A stretch of 20,994 nt of DNA from Chloroflexota bacterium (GTDB taxonomy: Bacteria; Chloroflexota; Anaerolineae; Caldilineales; Caldilineaceae): positions 1-20,994 of the forward strand of contig JAGWYN010000062.1 of NCBI GenBank assembly GCA_018969295.1. The letters run 5' to 3'. This document shows, piece by piece, positions 14,009-20,994 of the stretch (position 1 is its first letter; every line of letters starts with the position of its first letter). A program made the position numbers and the translations under genes. The notes under the pieces are model-generated. The model searched no databases. It had not been told where the DNA came from and was given only the letters and a program-made list of their open reading frames with translations.

Positions 14009-15166
14009 TCACTCAGCAACCCCACCTGGGTCGCTGGCCTGACGGATGCTCAGCCCGATCCGTTGTCGTTTGGCATCGACCCGCAGAACCTTGACCGTCA
14101 CCTTGTCACCGGCCCGTACCGTCTTGAGCGGCTCCGCAACCGCAATGTCCGCCAGCTCACTGACATGGATCAGCCCCTCGACCCCTGATTCCAGCTCGGC
14201 AAACGCCCCAAAGTCGGCAATCCGCGTGATGGTCGCCGGCACCACCGTACCGGCTGCATACCGCTGCTCGATGCTGTCCCAAGGATTGGTCAACAAACGG
14301 CGGCGGCTCAACGCCACCCGCTGATTTTCGCTGTCAATCCGGATCACCTGCACCCGCACAGATTCGCCGACCGTCAACGCATCGCGCGGGTGGTTGACAT
14401 TCCCATAGCCAATCTCGCTGACGTGCAGCAGACCGTCGACCCCACCGATGTCGATAAATGCGCCGAAAGGACGGATGCTGCGCACCACACCCTCCACCAC
14501 CGAGCCGACCGCCAGGTGTTTGAACAGTTCTTCCCGCTGTACCGAACGATACTCGCGCTCGGCAAGCATTTGCGACATCACCAGGCGGCGCCGTTTCGAA
14601 TCCACTTCGATCACCTTGAGGCGCATTTCGTGGCCGACATGGCCCTCAAATTCGTCGCGGCGTTGATCTTCGTTCAAGTTGCGCGGCATGTCGATCACAT
14701 GCGAAGCAGGGACAAACCCCCGCAGATGGTTGAACTCTACCGTCAGCCCACCTTTGTTGAAACCGACCACTTTGCGCGTTGTGATCTCGCCGCTGGTCAG
14801 CAGTTTTTCAGCCATGCTCCAATCCCGCTTCTGCTGCGCATCGGCAATGCTCAACAAAAAGACGCTGTCATCTTCTGGCTGTTTGGCCACCACCACATCG
14901 ACAGTCTGCCCCTCTCGCAAATTTTTGACAAACTCCGGGTCCAGTTTTGCCAGATCAGACTGCGGAACGACGCCGTCGCGCTTGCTCCCCACGTTGACCA
15001 GCAGTTCCGTGGGACGGACCTCGACTATCACACCCTCGCGCAGATCGCCGCGTCCTGGCATGTCCAGATCGATCCCTGTGCTCAAATATTGCTCGAACAG
15101 CTGCAGATCGGACGATTTTGCTTCCTCGCCGACCGGCGCGGTTCTCTTGCTTGCTGCCTCAGACAT
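14009..15166 (-). CDS. rpsA: 30S ribosomal protein S1-like, four S1 domains
   Basis: This 385-aa RNA-binding protein has S1 OB-folds at about 41-107, 126-198, 219-288 and 303-374. The last two carry the canonical FGAF...G.(E/D)GLLHVSE pattern (235-252, 319-337). Four-domain S1 proteins of this length occur in many non-proteobacteria and serve as S1 or S1-like translation factors. The start has GAGG 8 nt upstream. The first 40 residues are hydrophilic, with no further domain. It has its own strong promoter and terminator and clusters with rpsU and infA. Orthology to true RpsA rather than a paralogue is likely but not certain. Confidence 0.88.
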   Translation of the reverse strand: MSEAASKRTAPVGEEAKSSDLQLFEQYLSTGIDLDMPGRGDLREGVIVEVRPTELLVNVGSKRDGVVPQSDLAKLDPEFVKNLREGQTVDVVVAKQPEDDSVFLLSIADAQQKRDWSMAEKLLTSGEITTRKVVGFNKGGLTVEFNHLRGFVPASHVIDMPRNLNEDQRRDEFEGHVGHEMRLKVIEVDSKRRRLVMSQMLAEREYRSVQREELFKHLAVGSVVEGVVRSIRPFGAFIDIGGVDGLLHVSEIGYGNVNHPRDALTVGESVRVQVIRIDSENQRVALSRRRLLTNPWDSIEQRYAAGTVVPATITRIADFGAFAELESGVEGLIHVSELADIAVAEPLKTVRAGDKVTVKVLRVDAKRQRIGLSIRQASDPGGVAE

Positions 15167-15266
15167 CTACACAACCTCGCAGTATGGTGTGGGTCTTGGT
15201 GTAAACAGGGCTGCGCGGACTTTGTGGGCTCGCATTCCTGTCTACGATTTGCCTTCTTGCCCCCCA

Positions 15267-15295
15267 ATTATACCAGCGACATAAGACAACGTCAA
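15267..15295 (-). promoter_or_regulatory. Near-consensus promoter of the S1-domain protein gene
   Basis: The minus strand reads TTGACG (15290-15295), exactly 17 bp, then TATAAT (15267-15272), with TG one base before the -10. The start near 15260 leaves a leader of about 94 nt, long enough for autogenous control as known for rpsA in E. coli. This is the best sigma-70-type promoter in the window. Confidence 0.75.
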
Positions 15296-15386
15296 GAGGA
15301 ATTTTTTTGTTTGTCTGTGGAGGCCCCCAATGCCTTCCAGGCAACAGCTCTGGCCTTGAACACAGCACTTCTGCCTGGCCTTTGCG

Positions 15387-15662
15387 TCAGGACTCCCGCA
15401 GCAGTTCTGTGACAGTGACGCTGTAGATCGGGATGCAGACCTCATGCAGCTCGCTGAGGAATTCTACCAGATCCGCCTGGTCGCGCAGCTTGACCCAAAG
15501 CTCGCTGACCTGGACCCCCCCTATCTCGCAGTCTCGAATCTGTTCCAACACAATCGGGGAATACAAGGGCAGCCGATCCGACGTCAGTTGAACGCCCAGA
15601 ACAATTCGATAGATTCCCGGCAAAACATGGGCGGACCAAAACTGCATACATCCCTGCTTCAT
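15387..15662 (-). CDS. Small conserved-type protein of unknown function
   Basis: This is a protein of up to 91 aa that I cannot name. The body has the pattern YRIVLGVQL...SPIVLEQIRD..IGG.QVSELWVKLRDQADLVEFLSELHEVCIPIYSVTV. This looks like the short alpha/beta proteins with a DQAxLxxxLxxLxxxxIxxxSV ending that are frequent in soil and filamentous bacteria. There is no signal peptide or membrane segment. The ATG at 15662 has no Shine-Dalgarno; the in-frame ATG at 15647 (MQFWSAHVLPG) has AGGG 4 nt upstream and may be the true start. It lies between the giant repeat gene, separated by a large hairpin, and the promoter of the S1 gene, all on the same strand. Confidence 0.65.
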   Translation of the reverse strand: MKQGCMQFWSAHVLPGIYRIVLGVQLTSDRLPLYSPIVLEQIRDCEIGGVQVSELWVKLRDQADLVEFLSELHEVCIPIYSVTVTELLRES

Positions 15663-15675
15663 TCTGTTGGAATGG

Positions 15676-15740
15676 GGGGCCGGATCTCTGGGGGGGCTGT
15701 TTGGCAACAGCCCCCCCAGAGATCCGGCCCCTTCTTTTTT
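15676..15740. terminator. Perfect 26-bp hairpin with T-tract on the plus strand
   Basis: Arms 15676-15701 and 15706-15731 are exact reverse complements with a 4-nt loop (TGGC). The stem includes a run of seven G/C pairs and the GGATCTCT/AGAGATCC block. On the plus strand it is followed by TTCTTTTTT (15732-15740), the layout of an intrinsic terminator, although no plus-strand gene is seen upstream. On the minus strand it lies 17 bp after the stop of the giant repeat gene, but without T residues downstream. It most likely ends that gene and blocks antisense reading into it. Confidence 0.7.
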
Positions 15741-15747
15741 CCGTCGG

Positions 15748-18700
15748 TTACGGCGCGCTGGTCTCGATCTCCACCTGGCTCGCCGGTTCACTGCTTTGAC
15801 TCGGCAGCTCCGGCATCGCAGGGATGACCGGGATTTTCTCCTCCTCCAGCACGGCATCAGGCACCGGAACAGCGCTCGCTGCCTGCTCTGTCTCCCCACC
15901 TCCCTGTACCGCTGGCAGGTAAAGGAAGCGGGTCAGTTCCGGCTCCGCCTGCACTGTCGCCGCTTCAGAGACTGCACTGTCGCTCCGATTTCCTACCACC
16001 GGCAGGTAAAGGAAGCGGGTCAGCTCCGGCTCCACCTCTTCCGGCAGCGCAGTCGGCACCAGGTGAATTCCCAGATCCCATGTCAGGTCGTTCTCTCCTG
16101 GGTCCAGGGTCGTAGGCACGGTGATCCCGGTCACAGCGTCGCCGTCGCTGTCCTCCCCGATGCCGCCCAGGTTCTGGCCGGTCACGGTGTAATTGGGCGG
16201 CGGGACAAACTGCACGAAATACACCCCAGGCACCAGATTCTGGAAGAGGTAGTTCCCGTTCACATCCGTCACCGTCTCCGCCACCAGGTTGCCCGCAGCG
16301 TCGTAGAGGCGGACCACCACGCCAGCCACCCCGGCCTCCCCTGCATCCTGCACCCCGTCCTGGTCGTCATCAAACCAGACAAGGTTCCCCAGGCTTGCCG
16401 GCAACGTGTTCTGCAGATGCAACCCCAGATCCCATGTCGAGTCATTCTCGCCCGGATCCAGCACGATCGACACCGTCCGACCGGTCAGCGGGTCTACATC
16501 GCTGTCCCCTCCCGTTCCAGTCCCCGGGTTGGTGATCGTGTAGCCAGAGCGCGTGCTGAACTGCAGCTGGTAGGTGCCCGGCGGCAGATTGACAAATTGG
16601 TAGTCCCCATTTGCATCCGTCACAGTCTCTGCCACCAGGTTCCCGAATTCATCGTACAGACGGACCACCACGCCAGCCACCCCGGTCTCTCCTGGGTCCT
16701 GCACACCGTCCCGGTTCGTGTCGAACCAGACCCGGTCGCTCACACTGGCTGGCTCCACATCCAGGGAGATGCCCAGATCCCAGGTCGGGTCGTTTTCTCC
16801 AGCCTGCAAATTCGTCACGACAGTCTGCCCGCTCAGCGGGTTCACGTCGCTGTCTGCCCCATCGTCTGCCCCCGCATCTTGCGGACTCACCGTGTACGCA
16901 GCCGGCGGCACAAACTGCACATAGTAATCACCTGGCACCAGGTTCTCGAAACGGTAGTTGCCGTTCGCATCGGTGCGCGTCTCGGCCACCAACGCTCCTG
17001 CTGCGCTGTACAGCTGAACGATGACGCCCGGCACGCCTGTTTCCCCGGCATCCTGCACCCCATCTTTGTCTGTGTCGTACCAGACTCGATCCCCCAGACT
17101 CGCCGGTGGCTGCTGTGTGTAGATGCCCAGATCCCAGGTCGGGTCGTTCTCTCCGGCCACCAGGTTGGTCAGCACCGTCTTTCCGGTGTTCGGGTCTGCG
17201 TCGCTGTCTGCGGCATCGTTGCTGCCGACATCCTGTGGGCTGATGTTGTACCCGGCCGGCGGCACGAATCTGACGTAGTAGTCCCCTGGCATCAGGTTGT
17301 CAAAACGGTAGTTGCCGACAGCGTCGGTCACCGTCTCTGCCACCAACGTGCCCGCTGCATCGTACAGCTGCACCACCACACCCACTACACCGCTCTCGTT
17401 GTAATCCTGCACCCCGTCCTTGTCCGTGTCGAACCAGACCCGATCCCCCAGGCTGGCTGGTTCCACAGCCAGATAGATCCCCAGGTCCCAGGTGCGGTCG
17501 GTCTCCCCAGGCTGCAAGTTTGTGGCCACCGTGCGTCCGGTTGCAGGATCCACATCGCTGTCTGTGGCTCCGCCGTTGCTGCTCTGGTCGTTGCCGTTTG
17601 TCCCCCCCGCATCCTGCGGGCTGATGCTGTACCCGGCGGGCGGAATGAACTGCACGTAGTAGTCCCCGGCGGGCAGATTCTGGAAGAGGTAGTCGCCCCG
17701 TCCATCGGTTCGCTGTTCTGCCACCAGCACACCGCCCGCTGTGTAAAGCTGTACGATGACCCCAGCCACACCTTTCTCGTCGGCGTTCTGGATCCCATCA
17801 CGATTGGTGTCGAACCAGACCCGGTCCCCGATCGCAGCCGGTTCTGTGGGCAGGTAGATTCCCATGTCCCAGGTGCGGTCAGTCTCCCCAGGCTGCAAGT
17901 TCGTGGCCACCGTGCGTCCGGTTGCAGGATCCACATCGCTGTCCAGCGCAGGGTTGCTGCCGCTGTTCTGCGGGCTGATCGTGTAGCCTGCGGGCGGCAC
18001 AAACTGCACTGCATAGTCGCCAGGCGGCAGGTTCTCAAACAGGTAGTTCCCGTTCTTGTCCGTTACAGTCGTTGCCACCACAGCCCCACTGGCGTTGAGC
18101 AGTTGCACGGTCACCCCAGCCACACCGCTCTCTCCGACATCCTGGATCCCATCTCGGTCGGTGTCGTACCAGACCCGGTCTCCGATGGCAGCCGGCGGTT
18201 CAGCCAGGTAGATCCCCAGGTCCCAGGTGCGGTCGGTCTCCCCACCTTGCAGGTTCGTCTCCACTGTACGGCCTGTCGCCGGGTCTACGTCACTGTCTGC
18301 TGCTCCGCCGTTGGCACTCTGATCGTTGCCGTTCGTGCCTCCTGCATCCTGCGGGCTGATGCTGTATCCAGACGGCGGCACAAACTCCAGGCTGTAGTTC
18401 CCAGCCGCCAGATTCTCAAACAGATAGTAGCCGGACGCATTCGTCGTCGTCGTCATCACCACGGTGCCGTTGTCGTCGAGCAGCTTGACCACCACACCCG
18501 GCACGCCACTCTCCGCCGCATCCTGGATCCCATCCCGGTCACTGTCATACCAGACATAGTCCCCGATCGCAGCCAGCTCCTGGTAGATGCCCAGGTCCCA
18601 GGTCGGGTCGTTCTCTCCGGCCACCAGCGTCGTCACAGCCGTCTGCCCGGTCACCGGGTTGGCATCGCTGTCGTCCGCGCCACCTGTCGTCTGGTCGTTG

Positions 18701-20994
18701 CCCGCTGCGCCTCCCGCATCCTGCGGGCTGATTGCGTACCCAGTCGGCGGCACGAACTGCACGTAGTAGTCGCCAGGGACCAGGTTGTCGAAGAGATAGT
18801 CTCCCCCTGCAGAAGTCACCGTCGTCGCCACCAGGCTGCCATCCGCACGGTAGAGTTTCACCGTCACACCGGCTACACCTGCCTCCCCTGCATCCTGGAT
18901 GCCGTCCCGGTCGGTGTCGTACCAAACCCGGTCTCCCAGACTTGCCGGCGGCTGCTGCGTATAGATTCCCAGATCCCAGGTCGGGTCGTTCTCTCCGGCC
19001 ACCAGCGTCGTCAGCGCCGTCTTGCCCGTCACCGGGTCTGCGTCGCTGTCGTCCGCCCCACCCGTCGTCTGGTCGTTGCCCGCTGCACCTCCCGCATCCT
19101 GCGGGCTGATGATGTACCCAGACGGCGGCACAAACTGCACCGCATAGCTCCCAGGTGCCAGGTTGGCAAACCCGTAGTAGCCGTCGTCGTCGGTCACCGT
19201 GGTCGCCAGCACCTTCCCACTGCTGTCCAGCAGGTGGACTTCTACGCCAGCCACACCCGTCTCGCCCGCATCCTGAATCCCGTCCCGGTCCGTGTCATAC
19301 CAGACGTAATCCCCCAGGCTCGCAGGGGTAACCGGCAGGAAGAGCCCCAGATCCCAGGTCGGGTCGTTTTCTCCCGCCACCAGTTCCGTCGGCACCGTCT
19401 TCCCCGTCAGTGGGTCCACATCGCTGTCCAACGCATCGTTGCCCCCTGCATCCTGCGGGCTGATGCTGTACCCGGCCGGCGGCACAAACTGCACCGCATA
19501 GGTTCCTGGCACCAGGTTGACAAAGCTGTACTTGCCTGCTGCGTCGGTCTGTGTAGTGGCCACCACACCGCCGCTGCTGTCGAGCAGCTTGACTGTCACA
19601 CCGGGCACACCGCTCTCGCCCGCATCCTGAACCCCGTCCCGGTCCGTGTCGTACCAGACCGTATCGCCGATGCTGGCAGGCTCCCCAGGCAGGTACAGCC
19701 CCATGTCCCAGGTCGGGTCATGTTCCCCAGCGCTCAACGAGGTCAGCACCGTCCACCCAGTCGCCGGATCCACGTCGCTGTCTGCTGCCCCGCCGTTGGC
19801 ACTCTGGTCGTTGCCGTTCGTGCCCCCCGCATCCTGCGGGCTGATGCTGTACCCGGCCGGCGGCACAAACTTCACCGCATAGCTCCCAGGCATCAGGCTC
19901 ACAAAATTGTAGTATCCGTCGCCATCCGTCACCGTAGTGGCCACCAGACGGCCAGCCGCATCGTAGAGTTCGACCTTGACACCGGACACGCCCGTCTCGC
20001 TCGCACCCTGCAGACCATCCCGGTTGCTGTCGAACCAGACGTAGTCCCCGATGCTCGCCGATTGGAAGATCCCCAGGTCCCAGGTCAGGTCGTTCTCGCC
20101 GGGATCCAGCGTCGTCACAGCCGTGCGGCCGGTCGTCGGGTTCACATCGCTGTCCACGCTGTTGTCGGTGCCGGCATCCTGCGGGCTGACGAAATAGCCT
20201 GCAGGCACATCAAACTCGACAAAATAGTCTCCAGGTGCCAGGTTCACGAACGAATAGCGTCCGTTGGCGTCGGTCACTGTCTCAGCCACACGCGTCCCGT
20301 CTGCCCGATACAAGGTCACCGGTATGCCGGACACACCCGTCTCGTTCGCATCCTGCAGACCATCCTGGTCCACATCCCACCAGACCCGGTCGCCCAGGCT
20401 CGCGGGCTGCACTGGCAGGTAGATCCCCAGGTCCCAGGTCCGATCGGTCTCCCCAGCCTGCAGGTTTGTCTCCACCGTGCGCCCGGTCGCAGGGTTCACA
20501 TCGCTGTCTGCTGCCCCGCCGTTGGCGCTCTGGTCGTTGCCGTTCGTGCCCCCCGCATCCTGCGGGCTGATGCTGTACCCGGCCGGCGGCACAAACTCCA
20601 GGCTGTAGTTCCCAGGTGCCAGATTGGCAAACAGATAGTACCCATCTGCATCTGTGGTCGTCGTGGCGACCACGGCCCCGTTGTCATCGAGCAGCTTGAC
20701 CGTCACACCCGGCACACCGCTCTCCGCCGCATCCTGGAGTCCATCCCGGTCGCTGTCGTACCAGACATAGTCCCCGATCGCAGCCGGCTGCACAGGCAGG
20801 TACAGACCCAAATCCCAGGTCGGGTCATACTCGCCAGCGGTCAGAGTGGTCTCTGGGGTACGCCGCGTGGCTGGGTCGACGTCGCTGTCCGCAGCGTCGT
20901 TCCCTCCTGCATCCTTCGGGCTGATCAGATACCCGGCCGGCGGCACAAACTCCAGGCTGTAGTTCCCAGCCGCCAGATTCTCAAACAGATAGTA
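15748..20994 (-). CDS. Giant SdrD-B-like repeat surface protein, N-terminus outside window
   Basis: At least 1748 residues are open to the right edge, so neither start nor signal peptide is visible. The protein is 13 complete and one partial copy of a 117-127-aa domain, each opening (I/L)GDxVWxDxDxDGxQDxxExGVxGV. Each ends ...TWDLG(I/L)Y. Each copy has an EF-hand-like DxDxDGxxD loop, as in calcium-binding SdrD B-type (Cna-B/prealbumin-like) repeats of bacterial surface adhesins. Some copies carry a short extra NGNDQSANGGA or GNDQTTGGA loop. The C-terminal tail (about 103 aa) contains PELTRFLYLP twice, 29 residues apart. It then becomes Pro/Glu/Ser-rich, with no LPXTG, sorting helix or membrane segment. 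Function in adhesion, sheath or cell-surface structure is inference from the family. Confidence 0.88.
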   Translation of the reverse strand, partial: YYLFENLAAGNYSLEFVPPAGYLISPKDAGGNDAADSDVDPATRRTPETTLTAGEYDPTWDLGLYLPVQPAAIGDYVWYDSDRDGLQDAAESGVPGVTVKLLDDNGAVVATTTTDADGYYLFANLAPGNYSLEFVPPAGYSISPQDAGGTNGNDQSANGGAADSDVNPATGRTVETNLQAGETDRTWDLGIYLPVQPASLGDRVWWDVDQDGLQDANETGVSGIPVTLYRADGTRVAETVTDANGRYSFVNLAPGDYFVEFDVPAGYFVSPQDAGTDNSVDSDVNPTTGRTAVTTLDPGENDLTWDLGIFQSASIGDYVWFDSNRDGLQGASETGVSGVKVELYDAAGRLVATTVTDGDGYYNFVSLMPGSYAVKFVPPAGYSISPQDAGGTNGNDQSANGGAADSDVDPATGWTVLTSLSAGEHDPTWDMGLYLPGEPASIGDTVWYDTDRDGVQDAGESGVPGVTVKLLDSSGGVVATTQTDAAGKYSFVNLVPGTYAVQFVPPAGYSISPQDAGGNDALDSDVDPLTGKTVPTELVAGENDPTWDLGLFLPVTPASLGDYVWYDTDRDGIQDAGETGVAGVEVHLLDSSGKVLATTVTDDDGYYGFANLAPGSYAVQFVPPSGYIISPQDAGGAAGNDQTTGGADDSDADPVTGKTALTTLVAGENDPTWDLGIYTQQPPASLGDRVWYDTDRDGIQDAGEAGVAGVTVKLYRADGSLVATTVTSAGGDYLFDNLVPGDYYVQFVPPTGYAISPQDAGGAAGNDQTTGGADDSDANPVTGQTAVTTLVAGENDPTWDLGIYQELAAIGDYVWYDSDRDGIQDAAESGVPGVVVKLLDDNGTVVMTTTTNASGYYLFENLAAGNYSLEFVPPSGYSISPQDAGGTNGNDQSANGGAADSDVDPATGRTVETNLQGGETDRTWDLGIYLAEPPAAIGDRVWYDTDRDGIQDVGESGVAGVTVQLLNASGAVVATTVTDKNGNYLFENLPPGDYAVQFVPPAGYTISPQNSGSNPALDSDVDPATGRTVATNLQPGETDRTWDMGIYLPTEPAAIGDRVWFDTNRDGIQNADEKGVAGVIVQLYTAGGVLVAEQRTDGRGDYLFQNLPAGDYYVQFIPPAGYSISPQDAGGTNGNDQSSNGGATDSDVDPATGRTVATNLQPGETDRTWDLGIYLAVEPASLGDRVWFDTDKDGVQDYNESGVVGVVVQLYDAAGTLVAETVTDAVGNYRFDNLMPGDYYVRFVPPAGYNISPQDVGSNDAADSDADPNTGKTVLTNLVAGENDPTWDLGIYTQQPPASLGDRVWYDTDKDGVQDAGETGVPGVIVQLYSAAGALVAETRTDANGNYRFENLVPGDYYVQFVPPAAYTVSPQDAGADDGADSDVNPLSGQTVVTNLQAGENDPTWDLGISLDVEPASVSDRVWFDTNRDGVQDPGETGVAGVVVRLYDEFGNLVAETVTDANGDYQFVNLPPGTYQLQFSTRSGYTITNPGTGTGGDSDVDPLTGRTVSIVLDPGENDSTWDLGLHLQNTLPASLGNLVWFDDDQDGVQDAGEAGVAGVVVRLYDAAGNLVAETVTDVNGNYLFQNLVPGVYFVQFVPPPNYTVTGQNLGGIGEDSDGDAVTGITVPTTLDPGENDLTWDLGIHLVPTALPEEVEPELTRFLYLPVVGNRSDSAVSEAATVQAEPELTRFLYLPAVQGGGETEQAASAVPVPDAVLEEEKIPVIPAMPELPSQSSEPASQVEIETSAP
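15914..16023 (-). repeat. Duplicated C-terminal FLYLP tag in the giant repeat protein
   Basis: The same 23 bp occurs at 15914-15936 and 16001-16023, 87 bp (29 codons) apart. It encodes part of LTRFLYLP in both copies. The duplication lies outside the SdrD-B repeats, in the tail. Confidence 0.85.
16066..20994 (-). repeat. Tandem array of 13-plus SdrD-B-like repeat units
   Basis: Domain starts, read right to left, are at 20778, 20398, 20052, 19671, 19318, 18939, 18567, 18186, 17832, 17451, 17097, 16743 and 16392. Spacing falls into two classes: about 346-354 bp and about 372-381 bp. All are multiples of 3 apart; the long class carries the extra Gly/Asn-rich loop. Local stretches are identical between distant copies; for example, 57 bp at 20938-20994 equals 18373-18429. 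Confidence 0.9.

Noticed and set aside
15444..15827. 127-aa plus-strand frame ending past the T-tract of the large hairpin
   Set aside because: It would run through the hairpin and into the antisense of the repeat gene, has no ribosome binding site and shows no protein-like pattern; the minus-strand 91-aa frame is better.
16392..20994. CRISPR-like regularly spaced repeats
   Set aside because: Periodicity of about 350-380 bp in steps of 3, with open reading throughout, is a protein repeat array and not short repeats with unique spacers.

Overview
The window looks like chromosomal DNA of a high-GC, Gram-stain-atypical bacterium, most probably a Chloroflexota (Caldilinea/Anaerolineae-like) lineage. 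This is inferred from the mix of genes, from long secreted proteins with 'YLP(V/L)' C-terminal signatures and no LPXTG anchor, and from the style of the housekeeping proteins. No marker here proves the phylum. The core is ordinary chromosome (obg, nadD, rex, rsmG, infA, rpsU, rpsA), with accessory or surface-protein genes on both flanks.

Layout, left to right. At 1-51 (minus) lies the 5' part of a tRNA-Thr(UGU), cut by the window edge. A 15-bp tandem repeat and a promoter region follow. A Cys-type molybdenum formate dehydrogenase catalytic subunit (377-2539, +) then converges on a secreted six-repeat DUF5666-like protein (2591-4159, -) through a G/C-run hairpin. A gap of about 425 bp rich in inverted repeats precedes an FAD/folate-type demethylating dehydrogenase (4585-7056, -). 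That gene is divergent from the obg-nadD operon (7204-9101, +). An S41 protease homologue lacking two catalytic residues (9117-10382, -) is divergent from rex (10504-11154, +), with an AT-rich palindrome between them. rsmG (11205-11987, -) is divergent from an operon of a DtxR-family metalloregulator and a Nudix hydrolase (12083-13286, +); the two promoters interlock. A translation cluster follows on the minus strand: infA, rpsU and an S1-domain protein, each with visible promoter or terminator signals. After it come a 91-aa unknown protein, a perfect 26-bp hairpin, and more than 5.2 kb of a giant protein made of SdrD-B-like repeats that runs off the right edge.

Functional themes. The formate dehydrogenase and the folate-linked demethylating enzyme could both belong to C1 metabolism, but they are not an operon and the link is inference. 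Rex (NADH/NAD+ sensing) and NadD (NAD synthesis) are near each other but separately transcribed. No complete new defence or mobile system is evident: there is no CRISPR array, transposase, integrase or toxin-antitoxin pair. The most unusual features are the 13-plus-copy repeat protein and its duplicated C-terminal 'FLYLP' tag, which is shared in form with the DUF5666-like protein; the catalytically altered S41 protein; the perfect hairpin at 15676-15731; and the inverted-repeat cluster at 4341-4467.
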